Notes: generated by a model from the sequence alone, not told the origin. 64,000 nucleotides of DNA from Enterobacter bugandensis (GCF_900324475.1 NZ_LT992502.1:4278001-4342000), one strand, 5' to 3'; shown: positions 34,735 to 46,164, counted from the stretch's first letter. Translations and numbers: made by a program.

Positions 34735-34766
34735 AAAACCCCTTTGCGTTCTGCAAAGGGGTTTTA
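34735..34766 (+). terminator. Intrinsic terminator after tsgA
   Basis: AAAACCCCTTTGC pairs with GCAAAGGGGTTTT around a 5-base loop (34735-34765), with T-rich 3' end. It lies 5 bases after the tsgA stop. Confidence 0.9.
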
Positions 34767-34888
34767 CTCTGCTTACCCGCTCTGACTGCCGATTCGTAAA
34801 AAACCCCGTCAAATTTGTGCGAAAAACAAGCAAGCACAAAAATCAAACAATATCCGTTACTTATAAAAAACCTGACAAATCATAGATA

Positions 34889-34904
34889 TACCCACTAAGG
34901 AGTA
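34889..34904 (+). promoter_or_regulatory. NarL/NarP 7-2-7 site upstream of nirB
   Basis: TACCCAC-TA-AGGAGTA fits the inverted heptamer pattern TACYYMT-N2-AKRRGTA. Its centre (34896.5) is 28 bases upstream of the FNR site centre (34924.5). If FNR sits at -41.5, this is exactly -69.5, the E. coli NarL/NarP position. Confidence 0.8.
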
Positions 34905-34917
34905 GGTGAAGGCGTAT

Positions 34918-34931
34918 TTGATTTGCATCAA
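34918..34931 (+). promoter_or_regulatory. FNR site of the nirB promoter
   Basis: TTGAT-TTGC-ATCAA is a perfect FNR consensus. A centre at -41.5 predicts a transcription start near 34966 and a leader of about 24 bases, with TAAGGT as a weak -10 at about 34954. This predicts anaerobic induction, further raised by nitrate or nitrite through the NarL/NarP site. Confidence 0.88.
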
Positions 34932-34989
34932 TAAGTGCCCCTGCTGAATCGTTAAGGTAGGCAGTAATAGAAAAGAAATCGAGGCAAAA

Positions 34990-37533
34990 ATGAGCAAAGT
35001 CAGACTCGCTATCATCGGTAACGGCATGGTCGGCCACCGCTTTATTGAGGATCTTCTCGATAAAGCCGATGCTGACCAGTTCGATATTACCGTGTTCTGT
35101 GAAGAACCCCGCAAGGCGTACGACCGTGTGCACTTGTCTTCCTACTTCTCTCACCATACCGCCGAAGAGCTCTCTCTGGTGCGCGAAGGGTTCTACGAGA
35201 AGCATGGCGTAAAAGTGCTGGTGGGCGAACGCGCTATCACCATCAACCGTCAGGAGAAAGTGATCCACTCCAGCGCCGGGCGTACGGTTTTTTACGATAA
35301 GCTGATCATGGCGACTGGCTCGTATCCGTGGATCCCGCCGATTAAAGGGTCGGAAACCCAGGATTGCTTCGTTTACCGTACCATTGAAGACCTCAACGCC
35401 ATTGAATCCTGCGCTCGTCGAAGCAAACGCGGTGCGGTTGTTGGCGGTGGCCTGCTGGGCCTGGAAGCGGCAGGCGCGCTGAAAAACCTCGGCGTTGAAA
35501 CCCACGTTATCGAATTTGCCCCGATGCTGATGGCGGAACAGCTGGACCACATGGGCGGCGACCAGCTGCGTCGTAAAATCGAAAGCATGGGTGTGAAGGT
35601 TCACACCAGCAAGAACACCAAAGAGATCGTGCAGGAAGGCACAGAGGCGCGTAAAACCATGCGCTTTGCCGACGGTAGCGAGCTGGAAGTGGACTTCATC
35701 GTCTTCTCCACCGGTATTCGTCCGCGCGACAAGCTCGCCACGCAGTGCGGCCTGGCCGTAGCCCAGCGCGGCGGGATCATGATTAACGATACCTGCCAGA
35801 CCTCCGATCCGGATATCTACGCCATCGGCGAGTGCGCCAGCTGGAATAACCGGGTATACGGTCTGGTGGCGCCAGGATACAAAATGGCGCAGGTCGCCGT
35901 GGACCATATCCTCGGCAGCGAAAACGCCTTCACCGGCGCAGACATGAGCGCCAAGCTGAAGCTGCTGGGCGTGGACGTAGGCGGTATCGGCGATGCGCAT
36001 GGCCGCACCCCGAACTCCCGCAGCTATGTCTATCTGGACGAAAGCAAAGAGGTCTACAAACGCCTTATCGTCAGCCAGGACAACAAAACCCTGCTCGGTG
36101 CGGTGCTGGTGGGCGATACCAGCGACTTCGGTAACCTGCTCCAGCTGGTGCTGAACGCCATTGAGCTGCCGGAAAACCCGGACGCGCTGATCCTGCCGGC
36201 GCACGCCTCCAGCGGTAAACCATCTATCGGCGTGGATAAACTGCCGGACAGCGCGCAGATTTGCTCCTGCTTCGACGTCACCAAAGGCATGCTGATCTCC
36301 GCCATCAACAAAGGCTGCCACACCGTTGCGGCGCTGAAGGCCGAAACCAAAGCCGGTACCGGCTGCGGCGGCTGTATTCCACTGGTGACTCAGGTGCTGA
36401 ACGCTGAACTGGCGAAACAGGGCATCGAAGTGAACAACAACCTGTGCGAGCACTTCGCCTACTCTCGCCAGGAGCTGTACCACCTGATCCGCGTGGAAGG
36501 CATCAAGTCCTTCGACGAACTGCTGGAGAAACACGGCCAGGGTTACGGCTGTGAAGTGTGTAAACCGACCGTCGGCTCCCTGCTGGCGTCCTGCTGGAAT
36601 GAGTACGTGCTCAAACCAGAACACACGCCGCTGCAGGACACCAACGATAACTTCCTGGCGAACATCCAGAAAGACGGTACTTACTCCGTCATTCCGCGTT
36701 CCGCCGGTGGCGAAATCACCCCGGAAGGGCTGGTCGCCGTGGGCCGTATCGCCCGTGAATTTAATCTGTACACCAAAATCACCGGTTCCCAGCGTATCGG
36801 CCTGTTTGGCGCGCAGAAGGATGACCTGCCGGAAATCTGGCGTCAGTTGATTGAAGCGGGCTTCGAAACCGGTCACGCGTATGCCAAAGCGCTGCGTATG
36901 GCGAAAACCTGCGTGGGCAGCACCTGGTGCCGCTACGGCGTGGGCGACAGCGTGGGATTCGGCGTCGAGCTGGAAAACCGCTACAAAGGCATCCGTACCC
37001 CGCACAAAATGAAGTTCGGCGTCTCCGGCTGTACCCGTGAATGTGCGGAAGCGCAGGGTAAAGACGTAGGGATCATCGCCACCGAGAAAGGCTGGAACCT
37101 GTACGTGTGCGGCAATGGCGGGATGAAACCACGCCACGCGGACCTGCTGGCGGCGGATCTCGATCGCGACACGCTGATCCAGTATCTCGACCGCTTCATG
37201 ATGTTCTACATCCGTACCGCCGATAAGCTGACCCGTACCGCTTCCTGGCTCGATAACCTGGAAGGCGGTATCGACTACCTGAAGTCGGTCATCATTGATG
37301 ACAAGCTGGGTCTGAACGAACAGCTGGAATCCGAGATGGCTCGCCTGCGCGAGGCGGTGATCTGCGAGTGGACCGAAACCGTCAACACCCCGGCGGCGCA
37401 GACGCGCTTCAAACACTTTATCAACAGCACCCAGCGCGACCCGAACGTGCAAGTGGTGCCGGAGCGCGAACAGCATCGTCCTGCAACCCCGTATGAACGC
37501 ATTCCGGTGATGCTGGTGGAGGAAAACGCATGA
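34990..37533 (+). CDS. nirB: NirB, NADH-dependent assimilatory-type nitrite reductase large subunit
   Basis: Cytoplasmic siroheme and [4Fe-4S] enzyme reducing nitrite to ammonium with NADH. It has 847 residues: FAD/NAD domain at about 1-290, a BFD-like [2Fe-2S] region with CSCFDVTKGM and GTGCGGCIP (about 420-465), and a C-terminal sulfite/nitrite reductase domain. The cluster and siroheme ligands are CVGSTWC (about 641-647) and CTRECAEAQ (about 681-685). The promoter has FNR and NarL sites. It overlaps nirD by 4 bases. The siroheme synthase cysG follows the pair. Confidence 0.98.
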   Translation: MSKVRLAIIGNGMVGHRFIEDLLDKADADQFDITVFCEEPRKAYDRVHLSSYFSHHTAEELSLVREGFYEKHGVKVLVGERAITINRQEKVIHSSAGRTVFYDKLIMATGSYPWIPPIKGSETQDCFVYRTIEDLNAIESCARRSKRGAVVGGGLLGLEAAGALKNLGVETHVIEFAPMLMAEQLDHMGGDQLRRKIESMGVKVHTSKNTKEIVQEGTEARKTMRFADGSELEVDFIVFSTGIRPRDKLATQCGLAVAQRGGIMINDTCQTSDPDIYAIGECASWNNRVYGLVAPGYKMAQVAVDHILGSENAFTGADMSAKLKLLGVDVGGIGDAHGRTPNSRSYVYLDESKEVYKRLIVSQDNKTLLGAVLVGDTSDFGNLLQLVLNAIELPENPDALILPAHASSGKPSIGVDKLPDSAQICSCFDVTKGMLISAINKGCHTVAALKAETKAGTGCGGCIPLVTQVLNAELAKQGIEVNNNLCEHFAYSRQELYHLIRVEGIKSFDELLEKHGQGYGCEVCKPTVGSLLASCWNEYVLKPEHTPLQDTNDNFLANIQKDGTYSVIPRSAGGEITPEGLVAVGRIAREFNLYTKITGSQRIGLFGAQKDDLPEIWRQLIEAGFETGHAYAKALRMAKTCVGSTWCRYGVGDSVGFGVELENRYKGIRTPHKMKFGVSGCTRECAEAQGKDVGIIATEKGWNLYVCGNGGMKPRHADLLAADLDRDTLIQYLDRFMMFYIRTADKLTRTASWLDNLEGGIDYLKSVIIDDKLGLNEQLESEMARLREAVICEWTETVNTPAAQTRFKHFINSTQRDPNVQVVPEREQHRPATPYERIPVMLVEENA

Positions 37534-37856
37534 GCCAGTGGGTAAACATCTGCAACATTAACGACATTCTGCCAGCAACCGGCGTCTGTGCTTTGCTGGG
37601 TAACGAGCAGGTAGCTATTTTCCGCCCTCGCCACGATGAACAGGTCTTTGCCATCAGCAATATCGATCCGTTCTTTGAGGCCAGCGTGCTCTCCCGCGGT
37701 CTGATTGCTGAACATCAAGGTGAGCTGTGGGTCGCCAGCCCGCTGAAAAAGCAGCGTTTCCGCTTAACCGACGGGCACTGCATGGAAGATGAAAGCTTCT
37801 CGGTGAAGCACTACGACGCCCGCGTGAAGGACGGCAAGGTGCAGCTCAAAGCGTAA
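37530..37856 (+). CDS. nirD: NirD, nitrite reductase small subunit
   Basis: Rieske-like small subunit required for NirB activity. It has 108 residues, starting MSQWVNICNINDILPATGVC, with the fold of a Rieske domain but without the full set of cluster ligands, as is normal for NirD in this family. It overlaps nirB by 4 bases (ATGA). In E. coli nirC follows directly; here a 135-base non-coding stretch leads to cysG. Confidence 0.97.
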   Translation: MSQWVNICNINDILPATGVCALLGNEQVAIFRPRHDEQVFAISNIDPFFEASVLSRGLIAEHQGELWVASPLKKQRFRLTDGHCMEDESFSVKHYDARVKDGKVQLKA

Positions 37857-37991
37857 CCCTCCGCCTTTCCAATAGGAAAGGCTTATGACCCCTTATGGGT
37901 AACGGCAGGAAAAACCGTATGTTCTGTACGATTCCTGCTGTTATCCTGACGTCAATTCTTACCCCCTCCTTGAATGCTGTGAGGTAACGTC
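37857..37991 (+). other. Hairpin-rich spacer replacing nirC between nirD and cysG
   Basis: No reading frame of nirC length exists here. The spacer holds a perfect 8-bp hairpin GCCTTTCC-AATA-GGAAAGGC (37863-37882), a small ACCC/GGGT hairpin at about 37888-37900, and an imperfect 11-bp stem (about 37901-37911 with about 37932-37942). None has a clear T run. It ends with GAGGT as the cysG Shine-Dalgarno. Confidence 0.7.
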
Positions 37992-39365
37992 GTGGACCAC
38001 CTGCCGATTTTCTGTCAATTACGCCATCGCGACTGCCTGCTTGTGGGCGGCGGCGATGTGGCTGAACGCAAAGCGCGCCTGTTGCTGGATGCTGGAGCCC
38101 GACTGACCGTCAATGCCCTCACCTTCGCTCCGCAGTTTGACGTCTGGGCTCAGGAAGGGATGCTCACGCTGGTGCAGGGGGAGTTTGATGAGTCCCTGCT
38201 GGATACCTGCTGGCTGACGATTGCCGCGACGGATGACGATGAAGTGAACCAGCGCGTCAGCGACGCCTGCGAAGCGCGCCGGATCTTCTGCAACGTGGTG
38301 GATGCGCCGAAAGAGGCCAGCTTTATCATGCCGTCGATTATCGACCGTTCACCGCTGATGATCGCGGTGTCTTCCGGCGGCCGCTCGCCCGTACTTGCCC
38401 GCCTGCTGCGGGAAAAACTGGAAGCTATTTTGCCGCAGCATCTCGGCCAGATAGCCCACTACGCCGGGCAGCTTCGCTCCCGCGTGAAGCAAACCTTCTC
38501 AACCGTGGGTGAGCGTCGTCGCTTCTGGGAGAAATTTTTCGTTAACGACAGGCTGGCGCAGTCGCTGGCGAATCAGGACGCGAAAGCGATTGAAGAGACG
38601 ACCGAGCAGCTGCTGAGCGAGCCGCTGGATCACCGTGGTGAAGTGGTGCTGGTCGGGGCTGGTCCGGGAGATGCGGGTTTACTGACCCTGAAAGGGCTCC
38701 AGCAGATCCAGCAGGCGGATATCGTGGTGTATGACCGCCTGGTCTCCGATGACATCATGAACCTGGTGCGCCGCGACGCCGACCGCGTCTTCGTCGGTAA
38801 ACGGGCAGGCTACCACTGCGTGCCGCAGGAGGAGATTAATCAGATCCTGCTGCGTGAAGCGCAAAAGGGAAAACGCGTGGTGCGCCTTAAGGGCGGCGAT
38901 CCGTTTATCTTTGGCCGCGGCGGCGAGGAGCTGGAAACCCTGTGCAATGCAGGCATTCCGTTCTCCGTGGTGCCGGGCATAACGGCGGCGTCCGGCTGTT
39001 CAGCCTACTCAGGCATTCCGTTGACCCATCGAGACTACGCCCAGAGCGTGCGTCTGGTCACGGGCCACCTGAAAACCGGCAGCGAGCTGGACTGGCATAA
39101 CCTGGCCGCTGAAAAGCAGACGCTGGTGTTCTACATGGGGCTGAACCAGGCCGCCACTATCCAGGCGAAACTGCTGGAGCACGGCATGGAGGCTGATATG
39201 CCCGTTGCGCTGGTGGAAAACGGGACGTCAATCAAGCAGCGCGTGGTGAATGGCGCGCTGACGCAGCTCGGTGAGCTGGCGCAGCAGGTCGAAAGCCCGG
39301 CACTGATTGTGGTGGGTCGCGTGGTTGAACTGCGCGATAAGCTGAACTGGTTCTCGAATCACTAA
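37992..39365 (+). CDS. cysG: CysG, siroheme synthase (trifunctional)
   Basis: Makes siroheme from uroporphyrinogen III. The N-terminal half (about 1-215) is precorrin-2 dehydrogenase/ferrochelatase, with the NAD loop [15 protein letters not shown]. The C-terminal half is uroporphyrinogen III methyltransferase, with [15 protein letters not shown] (about 219) and [22 protein letters not shown]. It has 457 residues with a GTG start after GAGGT. It supplies the cofactor for NirB just upstream and for sulfite reductase, explaining the linkage. Confidence 0.98.
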   Translation: MDHLPIFCQLRHRDCLLVGGGDVAERKARLLLDAGARLTVNALTFAPQFDVWAQEGMLTLVQGEFDESLLDTCWLTIAATDDDEVNQRVSDACEARRIFCNVVDAPKEASFIMPSIIDRSPLMIAVSSGGRSPVLARLLREKLEAILPQHLGQIAHYAGQLRSRVKQTFSTVGERRRFWEKFFVNDRLAQSLANQDAKAIEETTEQLLSEPLDHRGEVVLVGAGPGDAGLLTLKGLQQIQQADIVVYDRLVSDDIMNLVRRDADRVFVGKRAGYHCVPQEEINQILLREAQKGKRVVRLKGGDPFIFGRGGEELETLCNAGIPFSVVPGITAASGCSAYSGIPLTHRDYAQSVRLVTGHLKTGSELDWHNLAAEKQTLVFYMGLNQAATIQAKLLEHGMEADMPVALVENGTSIKQRVVNGALTQLGELAQQVESPALIVVGRVVELRDKLNWFSNH

Positions 39366-39509
39366 CGCATATTCTCCCCCCTTCGAGTAGTCCTTAAGCG
39401 GACTACTCCCTTCATACCTCAGTCGATAACATACCGCTCGCATAGTGGAACTTTTCCATTTATTCCCTCGTGTTACATCCAATTTAAGATTTTTTGACAA
39501 GGAATGCGT

Positions 39510-39680
39510 ATGTTCAAGCTGGCAAAAGCCGCCGTTCTGGTTGGCCTGTTATCGACTCTGACCGCCTGCACCGGTCACGTTCAAAATACTAAAAATAACT
39601 GCAGCTACGATTACCTGCTGCATCCGGCGATCTCCATTTCGAAGATCATCGGCGGTTGCGGCCCGGCGGCACAGCAGTAA
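39510..39680 (+). CDS. yhfL: YhfL, small lipoprotein
   Basis: A 56-residue putative lipoprotein starting MFKLAKAAVLVGLLSTLTAC, with a lipobox LTAC and lipid-attachment Cys20. The C-terminal part NCSYDYLLHPAISISKIIGG matches E. coli YhfL. AAGGA lies directly against an in-frame ATG at 39504 but 6 bases from the ATG at 39510, which decides the start. Function unknown. A bidirectional terminator follows. Confidence 0.88.
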   Translation: MFKLAKAAVLVGLLSTLTACTGHVQNTKNNCSYDYLLHPAISISKIIGGCGPAAQQ

Positions 39681-39695
39681 GCGTTTTTCAGGCGT

Positions 39696-39725
39696 AAAAA
39701 AACCGGGGATTCCCCGGTTTTTTTA
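39696..39725. terminator. Bidirectional terminator between yhfL and trpS
   Basis: AAACCGGGGA pairs with TCCCCGGTTT over a minimal loop, flanked by A and T runs. It is placed between convergent yhfL and trpS. Confidence 0.92.
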
Positions 39726-39752
39726 TTGAGTCCGTATTTGTCGGGTAGCGGC

Positions 39753-40749
<997 letters not shown>

Positions 40750-40757
<8 letters not shown>

Positions 40758-41511
40758 TATTCAATTCCTGATGTTCACTGTGCGAAAGCCCGAGTGCGGG
40801 CAACAAATCTTTGAAGTGGTCGAACACAACATCCGGCTCACTCAGCGTAATGGCCTCACCGTAGTTGTAGCCATAGGTTAAACCGACGGAAGGACACCCC
40901 GCCGCTCGGGCAGCCAGAATATCATTACGCGAATCCCCGACAAAGAGCAGCTCCGCAGGCGTTAAGGATAATTTTCCTGCCACCAGCAACAGCGGCTCCG
41001 GATGCGGCTTTTTGTTCTGCACGTCATCCCCGCCTACAATCACGGAGAAATATTTCGCGATATTGAGCGCCTCCAGCAGCGGCGCAACAAACGGCGTCGG
41101 CTTGTTGGTCACCAGCCCCAGCGGGATGCCTTTCGCGTGCAGCGCGCTCAAGGTTTCCTGGACGTCCGGGAAAAGGAAGCTCCCCTCCTCGACGGTCTCT
41201 TCGTAGAAGCGATCGAACAGCTTGCGCAGAATACGCAGCTGCTCATCCTGCGGGATATCGGCGTGATCGACGCTTGGTTTCCCCTGCGCGGAACGCTGCG
41301 ACGCGCGTTCCTGACGAGCCCACGTCAACGCGCGCTCCATCAGGACATCGGCACCGTTGCCAATCCACGTAATCACACGATCTTCGCCCGCAACGGGCAG
41401 TTCCAGTGCATACAGCGCCTGATCGACGGCGCTCGTTAAGCCCGGCGCGCTGTCCACCAGCGTGCCGTCGAGGTCGAATGCCACACCCCGAATTGCCTGC
41501 AATTTATCCAT
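40750..41511 (-). CDS. gph: Phosphoglycolate phosphatase
   Basis: HAD-superfamily hydrolase that removes 2-phosphoglycolate arising from repair of 3'-phosphoglycolate DNA ends. It has 253 residues, with HAD motif [11 protein letters not shown] (about 13-22), motif II LVTNKP and motif [13 protein letters not shown]. It overlaps rpe and trpS by 8 bases each. Confidence 0.97.
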
Positions 41512-42181
41512 GACTTACCTTCGCCAGCTCGCGGCGCATTTCATCAATGACTTTTTTGTAATCCGGTTGGTCGAAAATTGCCGAACCTGCAACGAACATA
41601 TCCGCGCCCGCTGCCGCAATTTCGCCAATATTATTCACTTTCACACCGCCGTCCACTTCAAGACGAATATCATAGCCAGACTCGTCAATGCGCCGGCGCA
41701 CTTCGCGCAGCTTATCCAGCGTGTGAGGGATGAACGACTGGCCGCCAAAGCCCGGGTTGACGGACATCAGCAAAATCACGTCCAGCTTGTCCATCACGTA
41801 ATCGAGATAGCTCAACGGTGTTGCCGGGTTAAACACCAGCCCCGCCTTACAGCCGTTCTCTTTGATCAGCTGCAGCGTGCGGTCAACGTGCTCAGAGGCT
41901 TCCGGATGGAAAGTGATAATGCTGGCGCCCGCTGCGGCGAAGTCAGGCACGATGCGGTCGACAGGCTTCACCATCAGGTGAACGTCGATCGGTGCGGTAA
42001 TGCCGTAGTTACGCAGGGCCTTGAGCACCATCGGACCGATGGTCAGATTGGGAACGTAGTGGTTATCCATAACGTCGAAATGGACGACATCTGCGCCAGC
42101 TGCGAGAGCTTCCGCCGTGTCTTCACCCAGGCGGGCAAAATCGGCCGACAGAATTGAGGGGGCAATCAAAAACTGTTTCAT
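41504..42181 (-). CDS. rpe: Ribulose-phosphate 3-epimerase
   Basis: Pentose-phosphate pathway enzyme interconverting ribulose-5-P and xylulose-5-P. It has 225 residues, a TIM barrel with [18 protein letters not shown] (metal-binding His and Asp) and [16 protein letters not shown] use the ATG at 42179-42181: AAGGAG lies 6 bases upstream, while an in-frame ATG two codons earlier overlaps it. It is between dam and gph. Confidence 0.97.
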   Translation of the reverse strand: MKQFLIAPSILSADFARLGEDTAEALAAGADVVHFDVMDNHYVPNLTIGPMVLKALRNYGITAPIDVHLMVKPVDRIVPDFAAAGASIITFHPEASEHVDRTLQLIKENGCKAGLVFNPATPLSYLDYVMDKLDVILLMSVNPGFGGQSFIPHTLDKLREVRRRIDESGYDIRLEVDGGVKVNNIGEIAAAGADMFVAGSAIFDQPDYKKVIDEMRRELAKVSHG

Positions 42182-42222
42182 CCGCATCTCCTTGAAATGT
42201 GTTTACCGGCGGGCAAAACGGC

Positions 42223-43035
42223 TCAGGGGCGATAAAGAGCCAGGAGTTCGTCCACCTTTTTACGTGTGCCGCCGTTGCTGCTAATGCTACGCCGCACCTT
42301 AACCTGAAAATGCTTCGCGGCTTTGTACCATTCGCGCGTATCAGGGGTATCGTGATTTGAAATTAACACCGGAATTCTTTTGCTGACCAGTTTTTCCGCC
42401 ATCTCCGCCAGGCGGGCCTGTTCGGCCGGGCTGAAGCTATTGGTGTGGTAGGCGGTGAAGTTCGCCGTCGCAGACAGCGGCGCATAAGGCGGATCGCAGT
42501 AAACCACCGAGTTTACGCCTGCCAGTTCCATGCACTCTTCATAGGAGAGGCAGTGGAACTCTGCATTCTGCGCTTTCTTCGCAAAATGATACAGCTCGTC
42601 CTGCGGGAAGTACGGGCGCTTATAACGACCAAACGGCACGTTAAATTCGCCGCGCAGATTATACCGGCACAGGCCGTTGTAACCATGACGGTTGAGGTAA
42701 AGGAACAGCAGCGCGCGGCGGAACGGATCCTGGCTCTGATTAAATTCCGTGCGGAACTGATAGTAAACGTCAGGGCTGTTGTTCTCTGGCGTAAACAGCT
42801 TGCGCGCCTCTTCCACATACTCATCGGTACGCAGCTTAACGATGTTATAGAGGCTGATAAGGTCGCTGTTGATATCCGCCAGGATATAACGAGAAAAATC
42901 GGTGTTCAGGAACACCGATCCCGCACCCACGAAGGGCTCGATAAGACACTCGCCTTTTGGCAGGTGCTTTTTAATATCATCGAGCAGGGGGTATTTCCCC
43001 CCTGCCCATTTCAGAAAAGCGCGATTTTTTTTCAT
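42223..43035 (-). CDS. dam: Dam, DNA adenine methyltransferase (GATC)
   Basis: Methylates adenine in GATC, directing mismatch repair, replication timing and gene control. It has 270 residues, slightly shorter than the 278 of E. coli as remembered, owing to the C-terminus. SAM-binding FLKWAGGKYPLLDDIKKHLP and VEPFVGAGSVF-type motifs lie at the N-terminus, and the catalytic DPPY motif (CDPPYAPL) at about residue 180. It is in the aroK-to-trpS cluster. Confidence 0.98.
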   Translation of the reverse strand: MKKNRAFLKWAGGKYPLLDDIKKHLPKGECLIEPFVGAGSVFLNTDFSRYILADINSDLISLYNIVKLRTDEYVEEARKLFTPENNSPDVYYQFRTEFNQSQDPFRRALLFLYLNRHGYNGLCRYNLRGEFNVPFGRYKRPYFPQDELYHFAKKAQNAEFHCLSYEECMELAGVNSVVYCDPPYAPLSATANFTAYHTNSFSPAEQARLAEMAEKLVSKRIPVLISNHDTPDTREWYKAAKHFQVKVRRSISSNGGTRKKVDELLALYRP

Positions 43036-43102
43036 GCTGACTAACTGATTACACCTTCTCCGGCTGTGGAGAAAGCTCCGACAGCATCCTGCGCTTTAAA
43101 CA

Positions 43103-44404
43103 TTACTTCAGATCGGCCTGCACCTGATGAATCGGCTTCGCCCACGGGTTTTTCGCCTGAACGTCTGCCGGCAGTGTCGCCACGGCGCGCTTCGCTTCAT
43201 CTTTAGAAGCATACACACCGCTCACCAGCACGTACCACGGCTGTCCGTTACGGGTTGTCTGATAAACCACATAGTTTTTCAGATTCGATTTCTTCGCCCA
43301 GCCGTTGAGGTTGTCATAGTTAGACGAACTGCTCAACTGCAGCGTGTAGTTGCTGGACGGTGCAGATTTCAGCGAACCGACGTTGCCAGCTGATTTACCT
43401 GCTGCAGCACTTGAAGCCGTCGCCGTTGCGGCAGGCGCAGCGGTGGCAGCAGGTGCCGTTGTGGTTGCCGTCGCTTTCGGCGCAGTCTGCGTGACTGGCG
43501 CTTTAGCCGGCTCGCTCACGGCAGCCGTTTCAGTGCGTTTCGGCTGTGCCGGTGCGGCTTTCACTTCAGGCGCTTTTACCACGGCCTGAGGCTTGGTTTC
43601 ACGCTTAGGCTCAATGACCGCCTGCTTACGTTCAGGACGCGTCGCAGTTTGCGTCTGGCGCGGTTTAGTTTCCGTTGCTGCCGTCTGCGGCTGCGCGGTA
43701 GCACCGTGGATCGGCGCGACGGTTGCAGGTTCAGTTGGCAGCGTAGAGTTAACCACAACGTTATCAACCTGCTGCTGGTTTTGCGGCTGCATCAGCGCAT
43801 TGTTCAGGTCTCCCTGAACTTCAACACGCTGCTGGCCTTCGGGCGTGACAGGTGCCTGGCCCTGAGCAGGCGTTGATGAAACGGGCGGCAGAGAAACATC
43901 CTGCGGCGTCGTTGTGTTGCTGGCAGTCTGCTCAGCGGAAGTGGTGCCCGGCGCTGGCTGTGCACCATTCGCCTGATCCGTCGCATCATTACCGGAGAGG
44001 TTGATGCTCTTCTCTGCGGAGGCGGTTTGTTCGGTTGAGTTGGTGGACGGTGCTTTCAGCGCGGAGCCAATGCCAACAATCAGCAGCACAAGCACCAGAA
44101 CGCCAAGTCCCATCATGATGTACTGACGGGAGGCCGGTTTCTGCGCAGCGGCTTTTTTACGTTTACGCGGGCGACGCTCTACAGGCTGTTCGTCCATTGA
44201 ATCTTCTTCGGACTCATAATCCTCTTCTTCTCGCTCATCACGCGCGTTGCGGCTGCGCGAAGGGCGACGATCGTCTGCATCCAGATCAACATCGTCAAAG
44301 TTGATCTGCGGCTCGTTATCACGTTCTGAAGATTGACGAGAACGACCAGTACGACGATCGCTGGGATCGGGTTTCAGCTCGTCTTCTGGTTTGAATTCAT
44401 CCAT
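43103..44404 (-). CDS. damX: DamX, SPOR-domain cell division protein
   Basis: Inner-membrane bitopic protein recruited to the septal ring by its SPOR domain, which binds denuded peptidoglycan glycan strands. It has 433 residues: a charged cytoplasmic N-terminus (1-94, rich in Asp, Glu and Arg), one membrane segment (about 95-116), a long low-complexity periplasmic linker rich in Ala, Pro, Thr and Gln, and a C-terminal SPOR domain (about 352-430, [20 protein letters not shown]). It is between aroB and dam. Confidence 0.96.
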   Translation of the reverse strand: MDEFKPEDELKPDPSDRRTGRSRQSSERDNEPQINFDDVDLDADDRRPSRSRNARDEREEEDYESEEDSMDEQPVERRPRKRKKAAAQKPASRQYIMMGLGVLVLVLLIVGIGSALKAPSTNSTEQTASAEKSINLSGNDATDQANGAQPAPGTTSAEQTASNTTTPQDVSLPPVSSTPAQGQAPVTPEGQQRVEVQGDLNNALMQPQNQQQVDNVVVNSTLPTEPATVAPIHGATAQPQTAATETKPRQTQTATRPERKQAVIEPKRETKPQAVVKAPEVKAAPAQPKRTETAAVSEPAKAPVTQTAPKATATTTAPAATAAPAATATASSAAAGKSAGNVGSLKSAPSSNYTLQLSSSSNYDNLNGWAKKSNLKNYVVYQTTRNGQPWYVLVSGVYASKDEAKRAVATLPADVQAKNPWAKPIHQVQADLK

Positions 44405-44496
44405 TTAACACCCCACTCAAAGGCTTATGCCTACGTCTTTGCATTTCGCCTGAAGCTAAACGACCACCGATAACAGTGGCCTGACCTTTCTAGTTG

Positions 44497-45585
44497 TTAC
44501 GCCTGCTGGCAATCAGCAATGGCGCCAAGAACGACATCGTGCGACACTCCGCCGCGCACTTCACTCTTCCCTATTGCAAGCGGGAGTACAAGACGCATCT
44601 CACCTGCCAATACTTTTTTATCGCGCATCATGTGGGGTAAATACGCCTGCGCCGACATCTCCTGCGGCCCGGTTACCGGCAAACCTGCACGTTCAAGTAG
44701 CGCAATGATACGTGCCGTCTCTTCCGGTTTAAACTGCCCAAGACGTTCAGAGGTGCGGGCTGCCATGACCATGCCAGCCGCGACGGCTTCACCGTGCAGC
44801 CAGTTGCCGTAACCCATTTCGGCTTCAATGGCGTGGCCAAACGTATGCCCAAGATTCAGTAAAGCACGTAAGCCGGTTTCACGCTCGTCTGCCGCGACAA
44901 CTTCTGCTTTCAGCTCACAACAACGACGAATGCAGTATGCCAGTTTCGCCTCATCCAGGCGCAGCAGCGCATCCATATTCTCTTCAAGCCAGTTAAAGAA
45001 CTCGCCATCCAGAATAATGCCGTATTTGATCACTTCAGCCAGGCCAGAGGCCAGCTCGCGTTTCGGCAGGGTTTTCAGGCAGTCGAGATCCACCACCACC
45101 GACGCAGGCTGGTAGAACGCGCCAATCATGTTTTTGCCGAGGGGATGGTTGACTGCCGTTTTGCCACCGACAGAGGAGTCGACCTGAGACAGCAACGTGG
45201 TCGGGATTTGAATAAAACGGACGCCACGCTGATAGCTTGCGGCCGCAAAGCCGGTCAGATCGCCCACAACACCGCCGCCCAGGGCAAGCAGTGTTGTATC
45301 GCGACCGTGCGGTTTTTGCAGCAATGCGGTAAAGACGGTATCGAGTACCGTCAGGCTTTTATACTGCTCGCCATCGGGCAGAATCACACTGTCGACTTTT
45401 ACGCCTGCCTGCTCAAGCAGGTGACGCACGCGGTCGAGATAAAGCGGAGCCAGCGTCTCATTGGTGACCAGCATCGCCTGATCACCCGCTTTTAGTGGTA
45501 AAAAGGAAGCTGGGTCGTTAAACAAACCAGCCGCGATGGTGATAGGGTAACTACGTTCCCCGAGAGTAACTGTAATCCTCTCCAT
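44497..45585 (-). CDS. aroB: 3-dehydroquinate synthase
   Basis: Second step of the shikimate pathway: cyclises DAHP to 3-dehydroquinate using NAD and a divalent metal. It has 362 residues. The NAD-binding [20 protein letters not shown] (about 103-122), the metal-binding Glu in [11 protein letters not shown] and His in [12 protein letters not shown] are all present. It follows aroK by 57 bases. Confidence 0.98.
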   Translation of the reverse strand: MERITVTLGERSYPITIAAGLFNDPASFLPLKAGDQAMLVTNETLAPLYLDRVRHLLEQAGVKVDSVILPDGEQYKSLTVLDTVFTALLQKPHGRDTTLLALGGGVVGDLTGFAAASYQRGVRFIQIPTTLLSQVDSSVGGKTAVNHPLGKNMIGAFYQPASVVVDLDCLKTLPKRELASGLAEVIKYGIILDGEFFNWLEENMDALLRLDEAKLAYCIRRCCELKAEVVAADERETGLRALLNLGHTFGHAIEAEMGYGNWLHGEAVAAGMVMAARTSERLGQFKPEETARIIALLERAGLPVTGPQEMSAQAYLPHMMRDKKVLAGEMRLVLPLAIGKSEVRGGVSHDVVLGAIADCQQA

Positions 45586-45642
45586 GACGCGACATCCACC
45601 TTTAATGCTTTTACCCGCAGGCGAGTGTATATAAAGCCAGAA

Positions 45643-46164
45643 TCAGTTGCTTTCCAGCATATGAATAATCTGGTTTGCAACCACTTTAGCGCTCTGATCG
45701 TCAGTACGAATGGTCACATCGGCAATCTCTTCATACAGCGGATTGCGTTCGTCGGCCAACGCTTCCAGAACTTCGCGTGGTGGCGTTTCAACCTGCAGCA
45801 ACGGGCGCTTTTTATCGCGCTGCGTACGTGCCAGCTGTTTCTCAATGGTCGTCTCAAGATAGACCACTACGCCACGGGCGGAGAGACGGTTGCGGGTTTC
45901 GCGAGATTTCACAGAGCCGCCGCCTGTTGCCAGTACGATGCCCTGTTTTTCCGTGAGTTCGTTGATCACTTTTTCTTCTCGGTCACGGAAACCTTCTTCG
46001 CCTTCTACATCGAAAACCCAGCCCACATCAGCTCCGGTTCGTTTCTCAATCTCTTGATCAGAATCGTAAAATTCCATATTGAGTTGTTGAGCTAACTGAC
46101 GCCCAATAGTGCTTTTGCCGGCACCCATAGGCCCAACCAGAAAGATATTGCGTTTCTCTGCCAT
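45643..46164 (-). CDS. aroK: Shikimate kinase I
   Basis: Phosphorylates shikimate with ATP in aromatic amino acid synthesis. It has 173 residues from the ATG at 46162-46164 ([20 protein letters not shown]), with the P-loop at residues 11-19. A longer frame with an 18-residue extension lacks family support. [14 protein letters not shown] and [14 protein letters not shown] are the shikimate-binding segments. It is first of the aroKB-damX-dam-rpe-gph-trpS cluster; the 286-base upstream gap should hold the promoters. Confidence 0.97.
   Translation of the reverse strand: MAEKRNIFLVGPMGAGKSTIGRQLAQQLNMEFYDSDQEIEKRTGADVGWVFDVEGEEGFRDREEKVINELTEKQGIVLATGGGSVKSRETRNRLSARGVVVYLETTIEKQLARTQRDKKRPLLQVETPPREVLEALADERNPLYEEIADVTIRTDDQSAKVVANQIIHMLESN

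Noticed and set aside
34861..37476. An 871-codon open frame on the minus strand, entirely opposite nirB
   Set aside because: nirB has clear domains, promoter and conservation on the plus strand. The antisense frame has no recognisable domain or ribosome site and a His/Phe/Val-rich composition typical of mirror frames of GC-rich genes.
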